A model generated the notes under the pieces. It was not told the DNA's origin and ran no database searches. It worked only from the letters and a program-made list of their open reading frames with translations. The translations under genes and the position numbers were made by a program. Positions 1 through 6,283 of a stretch of DNA of 13,101 bases are shown piece after piece (the first letter of the stretch is position 1; every line of letters starts with the position of its first letter). Origin of the DNA: JBBRLG01 sp038231495 (GTDB taxonomy: Bacteria > Planctomycetota > Planctomycetia > Gemmatales > Gemmataceae); the NCBI GenBank assembly GCA_038231495.1, contig JBBRLG010000162.1, positions 1-13,101 of the forward strand. The letters are read 5' to 3'.

Positions 1-2
1 AT

Positions 3-125
3 CGAACCTACCAGACGGGGTTGAAGGTCTCAAAGACCGAGTTCAAAGCCATTCAATTGACTCGCCACGAAATCTGCCCTCAATGGAACTACACGATCCG
101 ACCGCGCCCCAAAATCACGGAGTAG
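3..125 (+). pseudogene. C-terminal tail of an ISAzo13-like transposase (5' end outside the window)
   Basis: A 40-codon open frame enters from the left edge and stops at TAG 123-125. The translated tail reads TGLKVSKTEFKAIQL, then RHEICPQWNYTIRPR. The pattern 'TG-(I/L)-K-V-S ... L-x-R-H-E ... WNYTI-x-PR' is what I recall for the extreme C-terminus of ISAzo13-family transposases, which move insertion sequences by cut-and-paste. Family assignment rests on this tail only. The catalytic core lies left of the window, so it cannot be told whether the gene is intact; the entry is marked as partial. No clear terminal inverted repeat was recognised in the bases after the stop. Confidence 0.62.
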
Positions 126-147
126 TTCTTGGACGGGTTCTAAGGCG

Positions 148-171
148 AGCCGGGGGCGAAAGCCCCCGGTG
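148..171. repeat. GC-rich hairpin with GAAA tetraloop (dispersed-repeat type)
   Basis: Perfect 8-bp stem CCGGGGGC (150-157) / GCCCCCGG (162-169) closed by a GAAA (GNRA) loop. It lies between the transposase tail and dus. Elements of the form 'GAGCCGGGGGC-loop-GCCCCCGG' are, from memory, abundant between genes in planctomycete genomes. There is no T-tract after it, so a classic intrinsic terminator is not supported. Confidence 0.6.
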
Positions 172-268
172 TGCAAACCCACCCAATACTGCCGACGCAA
201 GTGCTTTATTTGCAATTACTTGCGGCCACTGCAACCACCTCGCATTAAGCCTTCCCCGCATTCCCCCG

Positions 269-298
269 TTGACACGCCGCCCCGAAATCTCGCAAGAT
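269..298 (+). promoter_or_regulatory. Candidate sigma70-type promoter for dus
   Basis: TTGACA at 269-274 matches the -35 consensus. An 18-bp spacer leads to CAAGAT at 293-298 as a weak -10 (3 of 6 matches). Transcription would start near 305, about 30 nt before the preferred ATG at 336. This is a sequence match only. Confidence 0.35.
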
Positions 299-335
299 GC
301 AGATTGTCCGTACGACCGCCGACGAAGGACCGCGC

Positions 336-1433
336 ATGCAAACGACGGCACCGCTCCCCGAAACGCCTCCCCGCCCCGTCCGCGCACCCGTGCGCCTCGG
401 CACGCTCGAACTTGCCTCGCGCTACCTTCTGGCCCCCCTCGCCGGCTATACGAACCTGTCCTTCCGCCTCGCGGTGCGCGAACTCGGCAGCCTCGGGTTG
501 GCGACGACGGACCTCGTCAACGCCCGCGCGCTGCTCATGACCAGCCGCCGGACGATGGACCTGTTGCAGACCTGCCCGGAGGACCGGCCCGTCGCCGTGC
601 AGATTTACGGCACGAACCCCGGGGACATGACCGCGGCGGCCCGGTGGTTGCAGGACTACGGCGTCTCGTCGGTGGACATCAACATGGGTTGCCCCGTTCA
701 CAAGGTCGTGCGCGGCGGCGGCGGCTCGGCGATGATGTGCGACACCGTCAACACCATCGACCTCGTGCGCCGGGTCGTCGAGTCGGTACGCATCCCGGTG
801 ACGGTCAAGATGCGGCTCGGCTGGGACGACGAAAACCTGACCGCGCCGTTCTTCGCGCGCGCGTTCGAGAAAGTCGGCGTCGCGGCGGTGACGATCCACG
901 GCCGGACGCGGGCTCAGGGCTTCGGCGGCTGTGTAAATATCGACGGCATTCGGGCCGTGGTCGAGGCAGTCGAGCACATCCCGGTCATCGGCAACGGCGA
1001 CGTACTCACGCTGGCCGACGCCGCCCACATGCTGTCGGCGACCGGTTGTGCCGCGGTGGCGATCGGCCGCGGGGCGCTCCTCAACCCCTGGTTCTTCGCC
1101 CAGCTGCACAGTTGGGAGGAGACAGGCGACCCCGGTTTGCCGGCGACGTACGTGCAACGACTGCACTTCATGAACCGGCATTTTCACCTGCTGGTCGAGC
1201 ACAAGGGCGAGCGCTTCGCGTGCCTGTCGTTTCGCAAGGTGGCGAACTGGTATTGCCGGGTGCTGCGGCCCGGCCGCCAGATTCAGCAGCAATTAATGAT
1301 GATCGACCGAGCCACGACGTTCGACGCCATCGTGGTGCAGATCAGCGACGTCTTGGGGACGCGCACCGGACAGGATTGGCCGGAGGCCGACCACGCCGTC
1401 CGCGTGCCGGGCGGACCGATGGAACACTGGTAA
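336..1433 (+). CDS. dus: tRNA-dihydrouridine synthase
   Basis: FMN-dependent enzyme that reduces uridine to 5,6-dihydrouridine in the D-loop of tRNA in the cytoplasm. The 365-residue product is a TIM barrel followed by a helical tRNA-binding domain. Visible motifs are LLAPLAGYTN near residue 31 (FMN phosphate side), the active-site loop NMGCPVHKV with the catalytic cysteine at about Cys119, VKMRLGWDD near 158, the flavin-binding HGRTR near 188, and GNGDV and GRGALLNPW further on, all DusB-like in order. A frame-compatible ATG exists at 297, but ATG 336 has AAGGA (325-329) six bases upstream and sits behind a TTGACA box, so 336 is preferred. The gene stands alone, with a palindrome just after its stop. 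Which DusA/B/C subclass, and hence which uridine, is not settled here. Confidence 0.93.
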   Translation: MQTTAPLPETPPRPVRAPVRLGTLELASRYLLAPLAGYTNLSFRLAVRELGSLGLATTDLVNARALLMTSRRTMDLLQTCPEDRPVAVQIYGTNPGDMTAAARWLQDYGVSSVDINMGCPVHKVVRGGGGSAMMCDTVNTIDLVRRVVESVRIPVTVKMRLGWDDENLTAPFFARAFEKVGVAAVTIHGRTRAQGFGGCVNIDGIRAVVEAVEHIPVIGNGDVLTLADAAHMLSATGCAAVAIGRGALLNPWFFAQLHSWEETGDPGLPATYVQRLHFMNRHFHLLVEHKGERFACLSFRKVANWYCRVLRPGRQIQQQLMMIDRATTFDAIVVQISDVLGTRTGQDWPEADHAVRVPGGPMEHW

Positions 1434-1443
1434 GCCGGCGCAT

Positions 1444-1532
1444 GGCTAACAGCTTATAGCTAACAGCTTATAGCTATTTTGCACTCGTATTTTGTTAAAT
1501 AGCTATTAGCTGTAAGCTATTAGTTATAAGCC
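1444..1532. repeat. AT-rich imperfect palindrome with internal 14-bp tandem repeat
   Basis: Arms 1444-1479 and 1497-1532 (36 nt each) are complementary at 30 of 36 positions around a 17-nt loop. The left arm contains two perfect tandem copies of GCTAACAGCTTATA (1445-1458, 1459-1472). The AT-rich composition contrasts sharply with the flanking genes. It lies 10 bp after the dus stop and 28 bp before the methyltransferase start, so it could end dus transcription or be a small dispersed element. It has no coding capacity. Confidence 0.8.
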
Positions 1533-1560
1533 ATACCGTAGGTTTCACGGAGGAAGCCGG

Positions 1561-2472
1561 ATGATTGTGGACGTTGCCTACTCGACTCCCCTCGGCGCCT
1601 GCTACAACAGCGACGCGCTCGACCTGTTGCGCGGCCTCAAGACCAATTCCGTCTCCCTCGTCATGACTTCGCCGCCGTTTGCGTTGCGGCGGCAAAAGGC
1701 GTACGGCAACGTCACGCCCGGCGAGTACGTCGAGTGGTTTGCACCGTTTGCGGAAGAGATTTATCGCGTATTGCGGCCCGACGGCAGTTTCGTGTTCGAC
1801 CTCGGCGGGGCGTGGAACCGCGGCAGCGGCACGCGGTCGTTGTACCAGTACGATTTGATCTTGCACCTGACCCGGAAGTTTAAGTTTTATCTGGCGCAAG
1901 AATTCTATTGGTACAACCCGAGTAAACTGCCGACGCCCGCCGAGTGGGTCACGATTCGCCGTACGCGCGTCAAGGACGCCGTCAACATGCTGTGGTGGTT
2001 GTCGAAAACCGACACGCCCGCCGCCGACAACCGCCGGGTGTTGAAGCCGTATAGCCCGTCGATGAAACGCCTGCTGCGCGACGGTTACGAGACGGGGATG
2101 CGGCCTTCACAGCACGAGATTTCGCCGCACTTCCGCCGCGACAACGGCGGCGCCATCCCGCCCAACATGCTCGAAGTGCCCAACACGCGGTCCAGCGATT
2201 TATACTTCCGGCGTTGTCGCGCGGCGGGGTTGCCGATCCACCCGGCCCGGTTCCCCGCGCCGGTGCCGGAGTTCTTCGTCCGCTTCTTGACGGTGCCGGG
2301 GCAGCTGGTCGTAGACCCGTTCGCGGGCAGTAACGTGACCGGCCACGTCGCGGAGAAACTCGGCCGCCGTTGGCTCAGCACCGAGATCAACGCGGACTAC
2401 GTGGCCGGTTCGCGGTTGCGGTTCGAGGACGACGCGGTCAGTTCCGTGACGTCCGCGAGCGCAGCAGGGTGA
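1561..2472 (+). CDS. PvuII-like N4-cytosine DNA methyltransferase
   Basis: Transfers a methyl group from S-adenosylmethionine to the N4 of cytosine in double-stranded DNA. The 303-residue protein has the beta-class order: catalytic motif IV TSPPF at 36-40, then LGGAWNRG near 81, QEFYWYNPSKLPTPAEWV near 113-130, IHPARFPAPVPEFF near 226, and the SAM-binding motif DPFAGSNVTG at 252-261. SPPF rather than DPPY points to m4C. The middle blocks closely resemble M.PvuII as I remember it, so CAGCTG is a possible target, but that is inference. ATG 1561 has GGAGG (1549-1553) seven bases upstream. No PvuII-type nuclease or C-protein is adjacent. Its last 35 bp overlap convergently with the 2438-3142 gene. 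It may be an orphan methylase or the modification half of an unrecognised system. Confidence 0.9.
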   Translation: MIVDVAYSTPLGACYNSDALDLLRGLKTNSVSLVMTSPPFALRRQKAYGNVTPGEYVEWFAPFAEEIYRVLRPDGSFVFDLGGAWNRGSGTRSLYQYDLILHLTRKFKFYLAQEFYWYNPSKLPTPAEWVTIRRTRVKDAVNMLWWLSKTDTPAADNRRVLKPYSPSMKRLLRDGYETGMRPSQHEISPHFRRDNGGAIPPNMLEVPNTRSSDLYFRRCRAAGLPIHPARFPAPVPEFFVRFLTVPGQLVVDPFAGSNVTGHVAEKLGRRWLSTEINADYVAGSRLRFEDDAVSSVTSASAAG

Positions 2473-3142
2473 GGTGCCGGCTGAAGCGCGTGTGCATCTG
2501 GTTGTGAACGTCGTACAGCATGCTGATTTCGTCGGCGGCGACGCTCCGGCCGTCGCTCAGCGTCGCCGAACCCACGCCCAGGTTGCGCTCGACGTCGGCC
2601 AGGTGAGCGCGGACGTGATCCAGACGCGAATCGAGCACGTCGCCCTGCATGTTTTCGGTGATGCCCCAGAACCGGCAGGCGTCGGCGAAGCTCCATTCCA
2701 ACTTGCGGCCTTCCTGGAATTTCTGGAGCGCGCTGCTCTGGAATAGCCCCTGCAACAACTTGTCCTGGTCGCGCGACACGGCGATGGCGCGGCCGCCGGA
2801 GTGTTCCAGCGGCTTGTCGTCCTCGTGCATGAGCCGGCGGATGACGCCCCGGCCCTCGCGTGTCAGGGCGTAAAGCTTCTGGCCCATCTTGATGAGCCAG
2901 CCGCGGCGCGCGAGGCCTTTTTCGCCCATGATGCTGGATAGGACTTTGTTGGAATCGGGGTATTGTTCGGCATAACCCTTGAGGCCGAACGTCTGCGGGT
3001 AGTGTTGCCAGACGCCGACGATCAGCGCTTCGGCGCTGAACGGCGACTGGCCGGCTTCTTCGAGGTGGTGTGCCGCGAGAAGGATCTTCTCCGGCAAGGT
3101 GGCATCGACGACAAGGTTGACCATGGGACCCATCCGCTGCAC
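2438..3142 (-). CDS. Uncharacterised winged-helix-like protein convergent with the methyltransferase
   Basis: I do not recognise a named family. The 234-residue product has a helix-rich N-terminal part (about 15-105) that reads like a winged helix-turn-helix: FSAEALIVGVWQHYP, then FGLKGYAEQYPDSNKVLSSI, then a GWLIKMGQKLYALTREGR wing. A second helical block around SFADACRFWGITENM (151-165) and a long helical C-terminus follow. No nuclease or membrane motif is visible. The longest form starts at GTG 3142; in-frame ATGs at 3133 and 3124 are equally plausible and none has a strong ribosome site. Its 3' end overlaps the methyltransferase gene tail to tail by 35 bp, so each transcript would be antisense to the end of the other. 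A DNA-binding partner or regulator of the methylase is an inference from position. Confidence 0.75.
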   Translation of the reverse strand: MQRMGPMVNLVVDATLPEKILLAAHHLEEAGQSPFSAEALIVGVWQHYPQTFGLKGYAEQYPDSNKVLSSIMGEKGLARRGWLIKMGQKLYALTREGRGVIRRLMHEDDKPLEHSGGRAIAVSRDQDKLLQGLFQSSALQKFQEGRKLEWSFADACRFWGITENMQGDVLDSRLDHVRAHLADVERNLGVGSATLSDGRSVAADEISMLYDVHNQMHTRFSRHLTLLRSRTSRN

Positions 3143-3281
3143 GGTGCCGGTGAATTGAACGCTGGTGCGTCAATTCTCCCCCGGCGCGCGGCAGCGCGGC
3201 AATGGGTCTTGGCCCGGAATTGGGACGGTCGGCGCACCGGCAGCTGAGCGTTCACTACAGTCGTCAGAAGTGCGCCGGTTG

Positions 3282-3299
3282 TCGGAGTCGCGGCTCCGA
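3282..3299 (-). terminator. Weak hairpin downstream of lipoprotein gene 3317-3724
   Basis: TCGGAG (3282-3287) pairs with CTCCGA (3294-3299) around a 6-nt loop, 17 nt past the lipoprotein stop in the minus direction. No T-tract follows on the minus strand, so it is only a weak terminator candidate. Confidence 0.2.
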
Positions 3300-3316
3300 T
3301 TACGATAGCTGACGCG

Positions 3317-3724
3317 CTACTTATCCAACCGCAACTCGCGCACGGTCAAATGCAGTCGCTGCAAAACCTCGTTGGCCGCCTTCTCGTCCTGGGCCTTGGC
3401 GGCTTCGCGCAGCTTGACGGCGTCCTTGTTCAAACTGGTGCTGACGGCGGGCAATGCGTCCTTCTGCTTGGCCGGGATGTCCTCGGCCTTGGGCAGGTAG
3501 TGCGCGGTCTGTTCGAGGCCACGCGCGGCGTCCTCGACGTCCGCCCACTTGTTGACGTAGAACGCCTCGGTGGCGACGGTGCATTGGGCGCGGGCGCGCG
3601 TCAGCAGTTCGGCGTAGGGCAACGGCGGGCCGTCCTCGGGCAGCGGCCGTAGGGCCGGCCGCTCGGGAATCTGGCAGGCGGTCGCGAACAGCAAGAGGGA
3701 GCCGATCAGCAAGGTGCGTTTCAT
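3317..3724 (-). CDS. Small predicted lipoprotein of unknown function
   Basis: The 135-residue product begins MKRTLLIGSLLLFATAC: a positive N-terminus, a hydrophobic core and a lipobox-like ATAC with the lipidated cysteine at position 17. It should therefore be exported and anchored by signal peptidase II processing. The mature part opens with a proline-rich stretch (IPERPALRPLPEDGPP) and is then almost all alpha-helical, rich in Ala, Lys, Glu and Leu, of a kind seen in small periplasmic helical bundles. No enzymatic motif is seen. The stop is TAG (cta 3317-3319 on the plus strand). It follows the other lipoprotein gene (3777-4001) by 52 bp on the same strand, so the two are probably co-transcribed. 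Confidence 0.8.
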   Translation of the reverse strand: MKRTLLIGSLLLFATACQIPERPALRPLPEDGPPLPYAELLTRARAQCTVATEAFYVNKWADVEDAARGLEQTAHYLPKAEDIPAKQKDALPAVSTSLNKDAVKLREAAKAQDEKAANEVLQRLHLTVRELRLDK

Positions 3725-3776
3725 GGTGGTGTCTCTCGTGACTGAGCTTGGGCCGCGCCTGCCGGCTCACCCGGCG

Positions 3777-4001
3777 TCAGCGGCCCTGCGGTCCCGGCAA
3801 TAGTCCCGAATCGTTGGGGGCATGCGGCAACACGTTGGAGGTATCCGGCAGTGCCAGCCGGTCGCGGCCGCGTGCCTTCTGTTCCGCGATCGACAGGCGC
3901 GGGTCGTCGACCGGGGTGGGGTCCTGGCGGTGTGCCCGCGGCCCGATGATTCCTTCGCAACCCGCCAGTAGCAGGACGCCCAGCAGCATGATTCGACGCA
4001 T
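3777..4001 (-). CDS. Very small predicted lipoprotein
   Basis: The 74-residue product starts MRRIMLLGVLLLAGCEG, with a textbook LAGC lipobox (Cys15) after a hydrophobic segment. The rest is polar, Pro/Arg/Asp-rich and probably unstructured, with no recognisable domain. A GGAG lies 8 nt before ATG 4001; an in-frame ATG at 3989 is possible but would shorten the signal. It is first in a likely two-gene lipoprotein operon, and a TATAAT box on the minus strand lies 72-77 nt upstream. The function is unknown. Confidence 0.75.
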   Translation of the reverse strand: MRRIMLLGVLLLAGCEGIIGPRAHRQDPTPVDDPRLSIAEQKARGRDRLALPDTSNVLPHAPNDSGLLPGPQGR

Positions 4002-4072
4002 CGTTTCTGCTCCGCTCTTCCGTGGTGGTGTCGCGTTCCGGATGCGACGGTCCTGCTCCTATATCGACCATC

Positions 4073-4078
4073 ATTATA
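4073..4078 (-). promoter_or_regulatory. Candidate -10 box for the lipoprotein pair
   Basis: ATTATA on the plus strand reads TATAAT on the minus strand, a perfect -10 consensus 71 nt upstream of ATG 4001. No convincing -35 is seen at 16-18 nt. The region is otherwise GC-rich, which makes the match less likely to be chance. Confidence 0.4.
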
Positions 4079-4220
4079 CGCCCGCCCCGCCGCCAGGGGG
4101 AAAATCAGCCCATACTTCCGGTCTTCCCCCGCTTCGCCGGGATATTCGTTCCAATCGGTACATGCGTACCGGCTTGCCTTCGACACCTGGTAATGAAGTG
4201 AGAAAGGGGGCCGTTTTTTC

Positions 4221-4230
4221 CTAAGATAAC
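4221..4230 (+). promoter_or_regulatory. CTAAGATAAC element, possible -10 for hemE
   Basis: TAAGAT (4222-4227) lies 43 nt before hemE ATG 4270. The same ten bases CTAAGATAAC occur at 7674-7683 before the DUF1015 gene, where a -35-like TTGCAA is correctly spaced. Here no good -35 was found, so support comes mainly from the recurrence. Confidence 0.35.
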
Positions 4231-4269
4231 GAAGGTATCGAAAAGAACCTCGCCGTGCGGAACCTCTCC

Positions 4270-5319
4270 ATGAGCGACAGAACCGAATCGGACCAATCTT
4301 CTTCCCGGCGTTCAAGTTCGCCGCACCTTCTGGTCCGCGCCGCCCGCGGTGAAGCCGTCGAACGCGCGCCGGTGTGGGCGATGCGCCAGGCCGGGCGCTG
4401 GGACCCGGAGTTTAATCGCGTTCGCCAGGGGTTGTCCTTTTACGAGTTTTCCGAAAACGTCGAACTCGCGGCCAGGGCGTCGCTGTTGCCGCGCCGCTTC
4501 GGCGTCGATGGCATCATCCTCTTTTACGACATCACGACCCTGCCCTTCGCGATGGGACAGCCGTTCGCGCTGAAGCCGTCGCAGGGGCCGGTGCCGGATC
4601 GACCGATCCGCACGCTCGCCGACGTGCAGCAGCTGGAGGCGGCCCCCGACCCGCAGACCTACCGCCACATCCGCGAGCTGTTGCGCTTGGTGCGTGAGGA
4701 GTTGCGCGGCGAACTGCCGGTGCTGGTCTTCGCCGGCGCGCCGTTCACGGTGGCGACGTACTGCATCGGCACCGGCAAGGACATGGCCGCGACGCGCCGT
4801 TTCGCCGCCGAGCAGCCTCTCGTTTGGCATGCGTTGCTCGAAAAACTTGCGACGGCGACGGTCCATTTCCTGGCGACGCTGGTGAGCGAGGGTGCCGACG
4901 TGTACCAGCTGTTCGACTCCTGGGCCGGCATGTTGGACGAGACGGAATACCGCCGCTGGGCACAGCCGTACCACGAAACAATTCTGCGCGGCGTCACGGG
5001 CGTGCCTCGCATCCTGTTCGTCAAGGAGTGTCCGTACCTGCCGCTGCTGTGCACGTCGGGGGCGGACGTCATCAGCCTGGGTGCGTGCCACGACCTGGCG
5101 GCGGCGCGGCGTGATTACCCGCTGCTGGCGTTCCAGGGCAACGTCGATGAGGAGCTGCTGCGCGCGGGGACGCCGGAGCAGGTGGCCGAGGTGACGCGCC
5201 GTTGCGTCGTGGCCGGCGGCGGTCGGCGGCACATCGTCAACCTGAACCACGGCGTCGATCGCGCCACGCCGGTGGCGAATTTTGAGGCGTTCGTGCGGGC
5301 GGCGAAGGGGAAAGGCTAA
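4270..5319 (+). CDS. hemE: Uroporphyrinogen decarboxylase
   Basis: Cytoplasmic heme-pathway enzyme that removes four carboxyl groups from uroporphyrinogen III to give coproporphyrinogen III, without a cofactor. The product is 349 residues, the usual family length. The substrate-site motif PVWAMRQAGRW is at 34-44 (Arg39, Arg43), followed by the catalytic aspartate region FYDITTLPFAMG (Asp87), Tyr164 in TYCIGTGK, Ser217 in QLFDSWAG, and the C-terminal NLNHGV with His327. A GTG start at 4255 is possible, but ATG 4270 has GGAA (4259-4262) seven bases upstream. The last 69 bp shared by both copies (5242-5310, from within LNHGV to the end of AAKG) are repeated exactly at 5977-6045. The present gene therefore ends in KG, whereas the distal copy would end in VVS. 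It remains complete. Confidence 0.95.
   Translation: MSDRTESDQSSSRRSSSPHLLVRAARGEAVERAPVWAMRQAGRWDPEFNRVRQGLSFYEFSENVELAARASLLPRRFGVDGIILFYDITTLPFAMGQPFALKPSQGPVPDRPIRTLADVQQLEAAPDPQTYRHIRELLRLVREELRGELPVLVFAGAPFTVATYCIGTGKDMAATRRFAAEQPLVWHALLEKLATATVHFLATLVSEGADVYQLFDSWAGMLDETEYRRWAQPYHETILRGVTGVPRILFVKECPYLPLLCTSGADVISLGACHDLAAARRDYPLLAFQGNVDEELLRAGTPEQVAEVTRRCVVAGGGRRHIVNLNHGVDRATPVANFEAFVRAAKGKG
5242..5310 (+). repeat. Direct repeat copy 1: 3' end of hemE
   Basis: 69 bp identical to 5977-6045 (offset 735), beginning CTGAACCACGG and ending GCGAAGGGG. Identity breaks at 5311 (A versus G in the other copy) and at 5241 (C versus G). It forms the coding end of the complete hemE and marks the left border of the 5311-5976 insert, like an attL site. 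Confidence 0.95.
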
Positions 5320-5351
5320 ACGCGCGGGCGGCTGGTATTAGTCGGCCACGA

Positions 5352-5702
5352 TCAGGCGACCAATTGCTTACCTTCGAGCAACTTCAGACAAAGGGAACGC
5401 ATGGCCGCCAGTTCCCGTTGGAACTCGCGATGCGTTTCTTCCGGCGGAAGTACGTCGAACAAATCCGGCAACTGGACCCCGTGACTCATGATCCGATCCG
5501 CCAGCTTGTCGCGCAACTCTTTGCGGACGAACAAGCAATTCTCGGCGTGGAAGAAGAGGCGCAGTGCGCCGGTAGCGCTTAGCAAACCGTTCGCAAGCGA
5601 GTCGATCACCCCCAGACATAACAGCCCGAAGAGTGCCGATTGTTGAGCCGGCGTTCGCTCCGCCTTGCCGAGCAAAGTGTTAAGTTCGAGGACGTTGTTC
5701 AT
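5352..5702 (-). CDS. Unknown small helical protein, second gene of the hemE-nested cassette
   Basis: Not recognised. The 116-residue product is predicted all-helical, with a hydrophobic central stretch (ALFGLLCLGVIDSLANGLL, about 23-41), then FFHAENCLFVRKELRDKLADRI (50-71), a LPDLFDVLPPEE turn near 78-89 and a terminal amphipathic helix. Its ATG (5700-5702) overlaps the TGA of the upstream gene in an ATGA arrangement, so the two are almost certainly translationally coupled. The pair fills the segment between two copies of the hemE 3' end. Small size, coupling and cassette-like insertion suggest a toxin/antitoxin or effector/immunity pair, with this helical protein as the neutralising partner. 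That is inference. Composition is less GC-rich than hemE. Confidence 0.75.
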   Translation of the reverse strand: MNNVLELNTLLGKAERTPAQQSALFGLLCLGVIDSLANGLLSATGALRLFFHAENCLFVRKELRDKLADRIMSHGVQLPDLFDVLPPEETHREFQRELAAMRSLCLKLLEGKQLVA

Positions 5703-5947
5703 GATTCTGCCTGGCTCGGGAAGAATTTCACGTCGGCGACCTGGCCGGAGGCGTGTTCAAAGTAATGCACTTCACCCGTGTTGCCCTGCTTGATGACCTT
5801 CTGCCACCGACCCGGCAACAACTCGCGGAGGTAGCGATGGACTGCCGAATTGCGGACGGGATACTTGAGGGCACCGCCCTTGTCCGGAACCCATTCCGTA
5901 GGCACAGAACCCGAGGCGTACACGTCAGAATACAGGTTGAGAGGCAT
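5699..5947 (-). CDS. Unknown 82-residue protein, first gene of the hemE-nested cassette
   Basis: Not recognised. After a short N-terminus (MPLNLYSDVYASGSVP) the product has a compact mixed alpha/beta core with many charged and aromatic residues: VHRYLRELLPGRWQKVI (about 36-52) and EVHYFEHASGQVADVKFF (about 59-76). Two histidines in the HYFEH stretch could be functional, but no known active site is matched. A GAGG lies five bases before ATG 5947 on the minus strand. Its 3' end overlaps the next gene by 4 bp. Its upstream DNA is the second hemE repeat (5977-6045), so any dedicated promoter must lie in that repeat or further up in the brnT block. A small toxin-like domain is possible, unproven. 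Confidence 0.72.
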   Translation of the reverse strand: MPLNLYSDVYASGSVPTEWVPDKGGALKYPVRNSAVHRYLRELLPGRWQKVIKQGNTGEVHYFEHASGQVADVKFFPSQAES

Positions 5948-5976
5948 TCCAACCTCACTCCAACCGAGTCAATAAG

Positions 5977-6045
5977 CTGAACCACGGCGTCGATCGCGCC
6001 ACGCCGGTGGCGAATTTTGAGGCGTTCGTGCGGGCGGCGAAGGGG
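5977..6045 (+). repeat. Direct repeat copy 2: detached hemE 3' end
   Basis: 69 bp identical to 5242-5310. Reading in the hemE frame it continues GVVS and stops at TAG 6055-6057, so it is the tail of another hemE version, cut off from its gene by the 666-bp insert. It ends 4 bp before the antitoxin stop codon at 6050. It marks the right border of the cassette, like an attR site. Confidence 0.95.
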
Positions 6046-6049
6046 GTGG

Positions 6050-6283
6050 TTAGCTAGCCGATTTTGAAACGGATTGCTTCGCCACCGTCATCAACAGGCG
6101 CAACGCGTCGTTCACGGCTTCCGCGCTCGGGAACGCGGCCGCCACGTCTGGCGCGAGCAACACGAGGTTTGTCCCCGCCTTATACCGCTGAGCGTACTTA
6201 CCCCGGACCCCTTGGCGAATCAGGGATTCGTCGTAAGCGGGGCGAAGCTCATCCTCTTGGGGTTCGTCAATTTTCTTCTTCAT
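6050..6283 (-). CDS. Probable antitoxin of the BrnT-type toxin
   Basis: The 77-residue product starts MKKKIDEPQEDELRPAYDES, continues GVRGKYAQRYKAGTN, and ends in a short helical part (AEAVNDALRLLMTVAK). This DELRPxYD-GVRGKYxxRYxxGTN pattern is familiar from small antitoxin-like proteins encoded next to DUF497/BrnT toxins; it is not the classic BrnA. ATG 6281-6283 has AAGGAAGG immediately upstream and overlaps the toxin gene end by 17 bp, so the two are coupled. A longer frame to 6361 exists but lacks a comparable ribosome site and would overlap brnT further. Expected role: bind and neutralise the toxin and repress the shared promoter. Confidence 0.8.
   Translation of the reverse strand: MKKKIDEPQEDELRPAYDESLIRQGVRGKYAQRYKAGTNLVLLAPDVAAAFPSAEAVNDALRLLMTVAKQSVSKSAS

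Noticed and set aside
216..1292. A long minus-strand frame opposite dus
   Set aside because: Antisense shadow of high third-position GC; composition His/Arg/Val-rich without domains.
83..1459. A 458-codon plus-strand open frame over the dus region
   Set aside because: It overlaps dus in another frame, is Arg/Pro-rich as GC-rich shadow frames are, and has no recognisable motif.
3282..3299. Strong intrinsic terminator
   Set aside because: Only a 6-bp stem and no T-tract; kept as a weak candidate only.
4312..5250. A 312-codon minus-strand frame opposite hemE
   Set aside because: Mirror frame of a firmly identified gene; no domain pattern or ribosome site.
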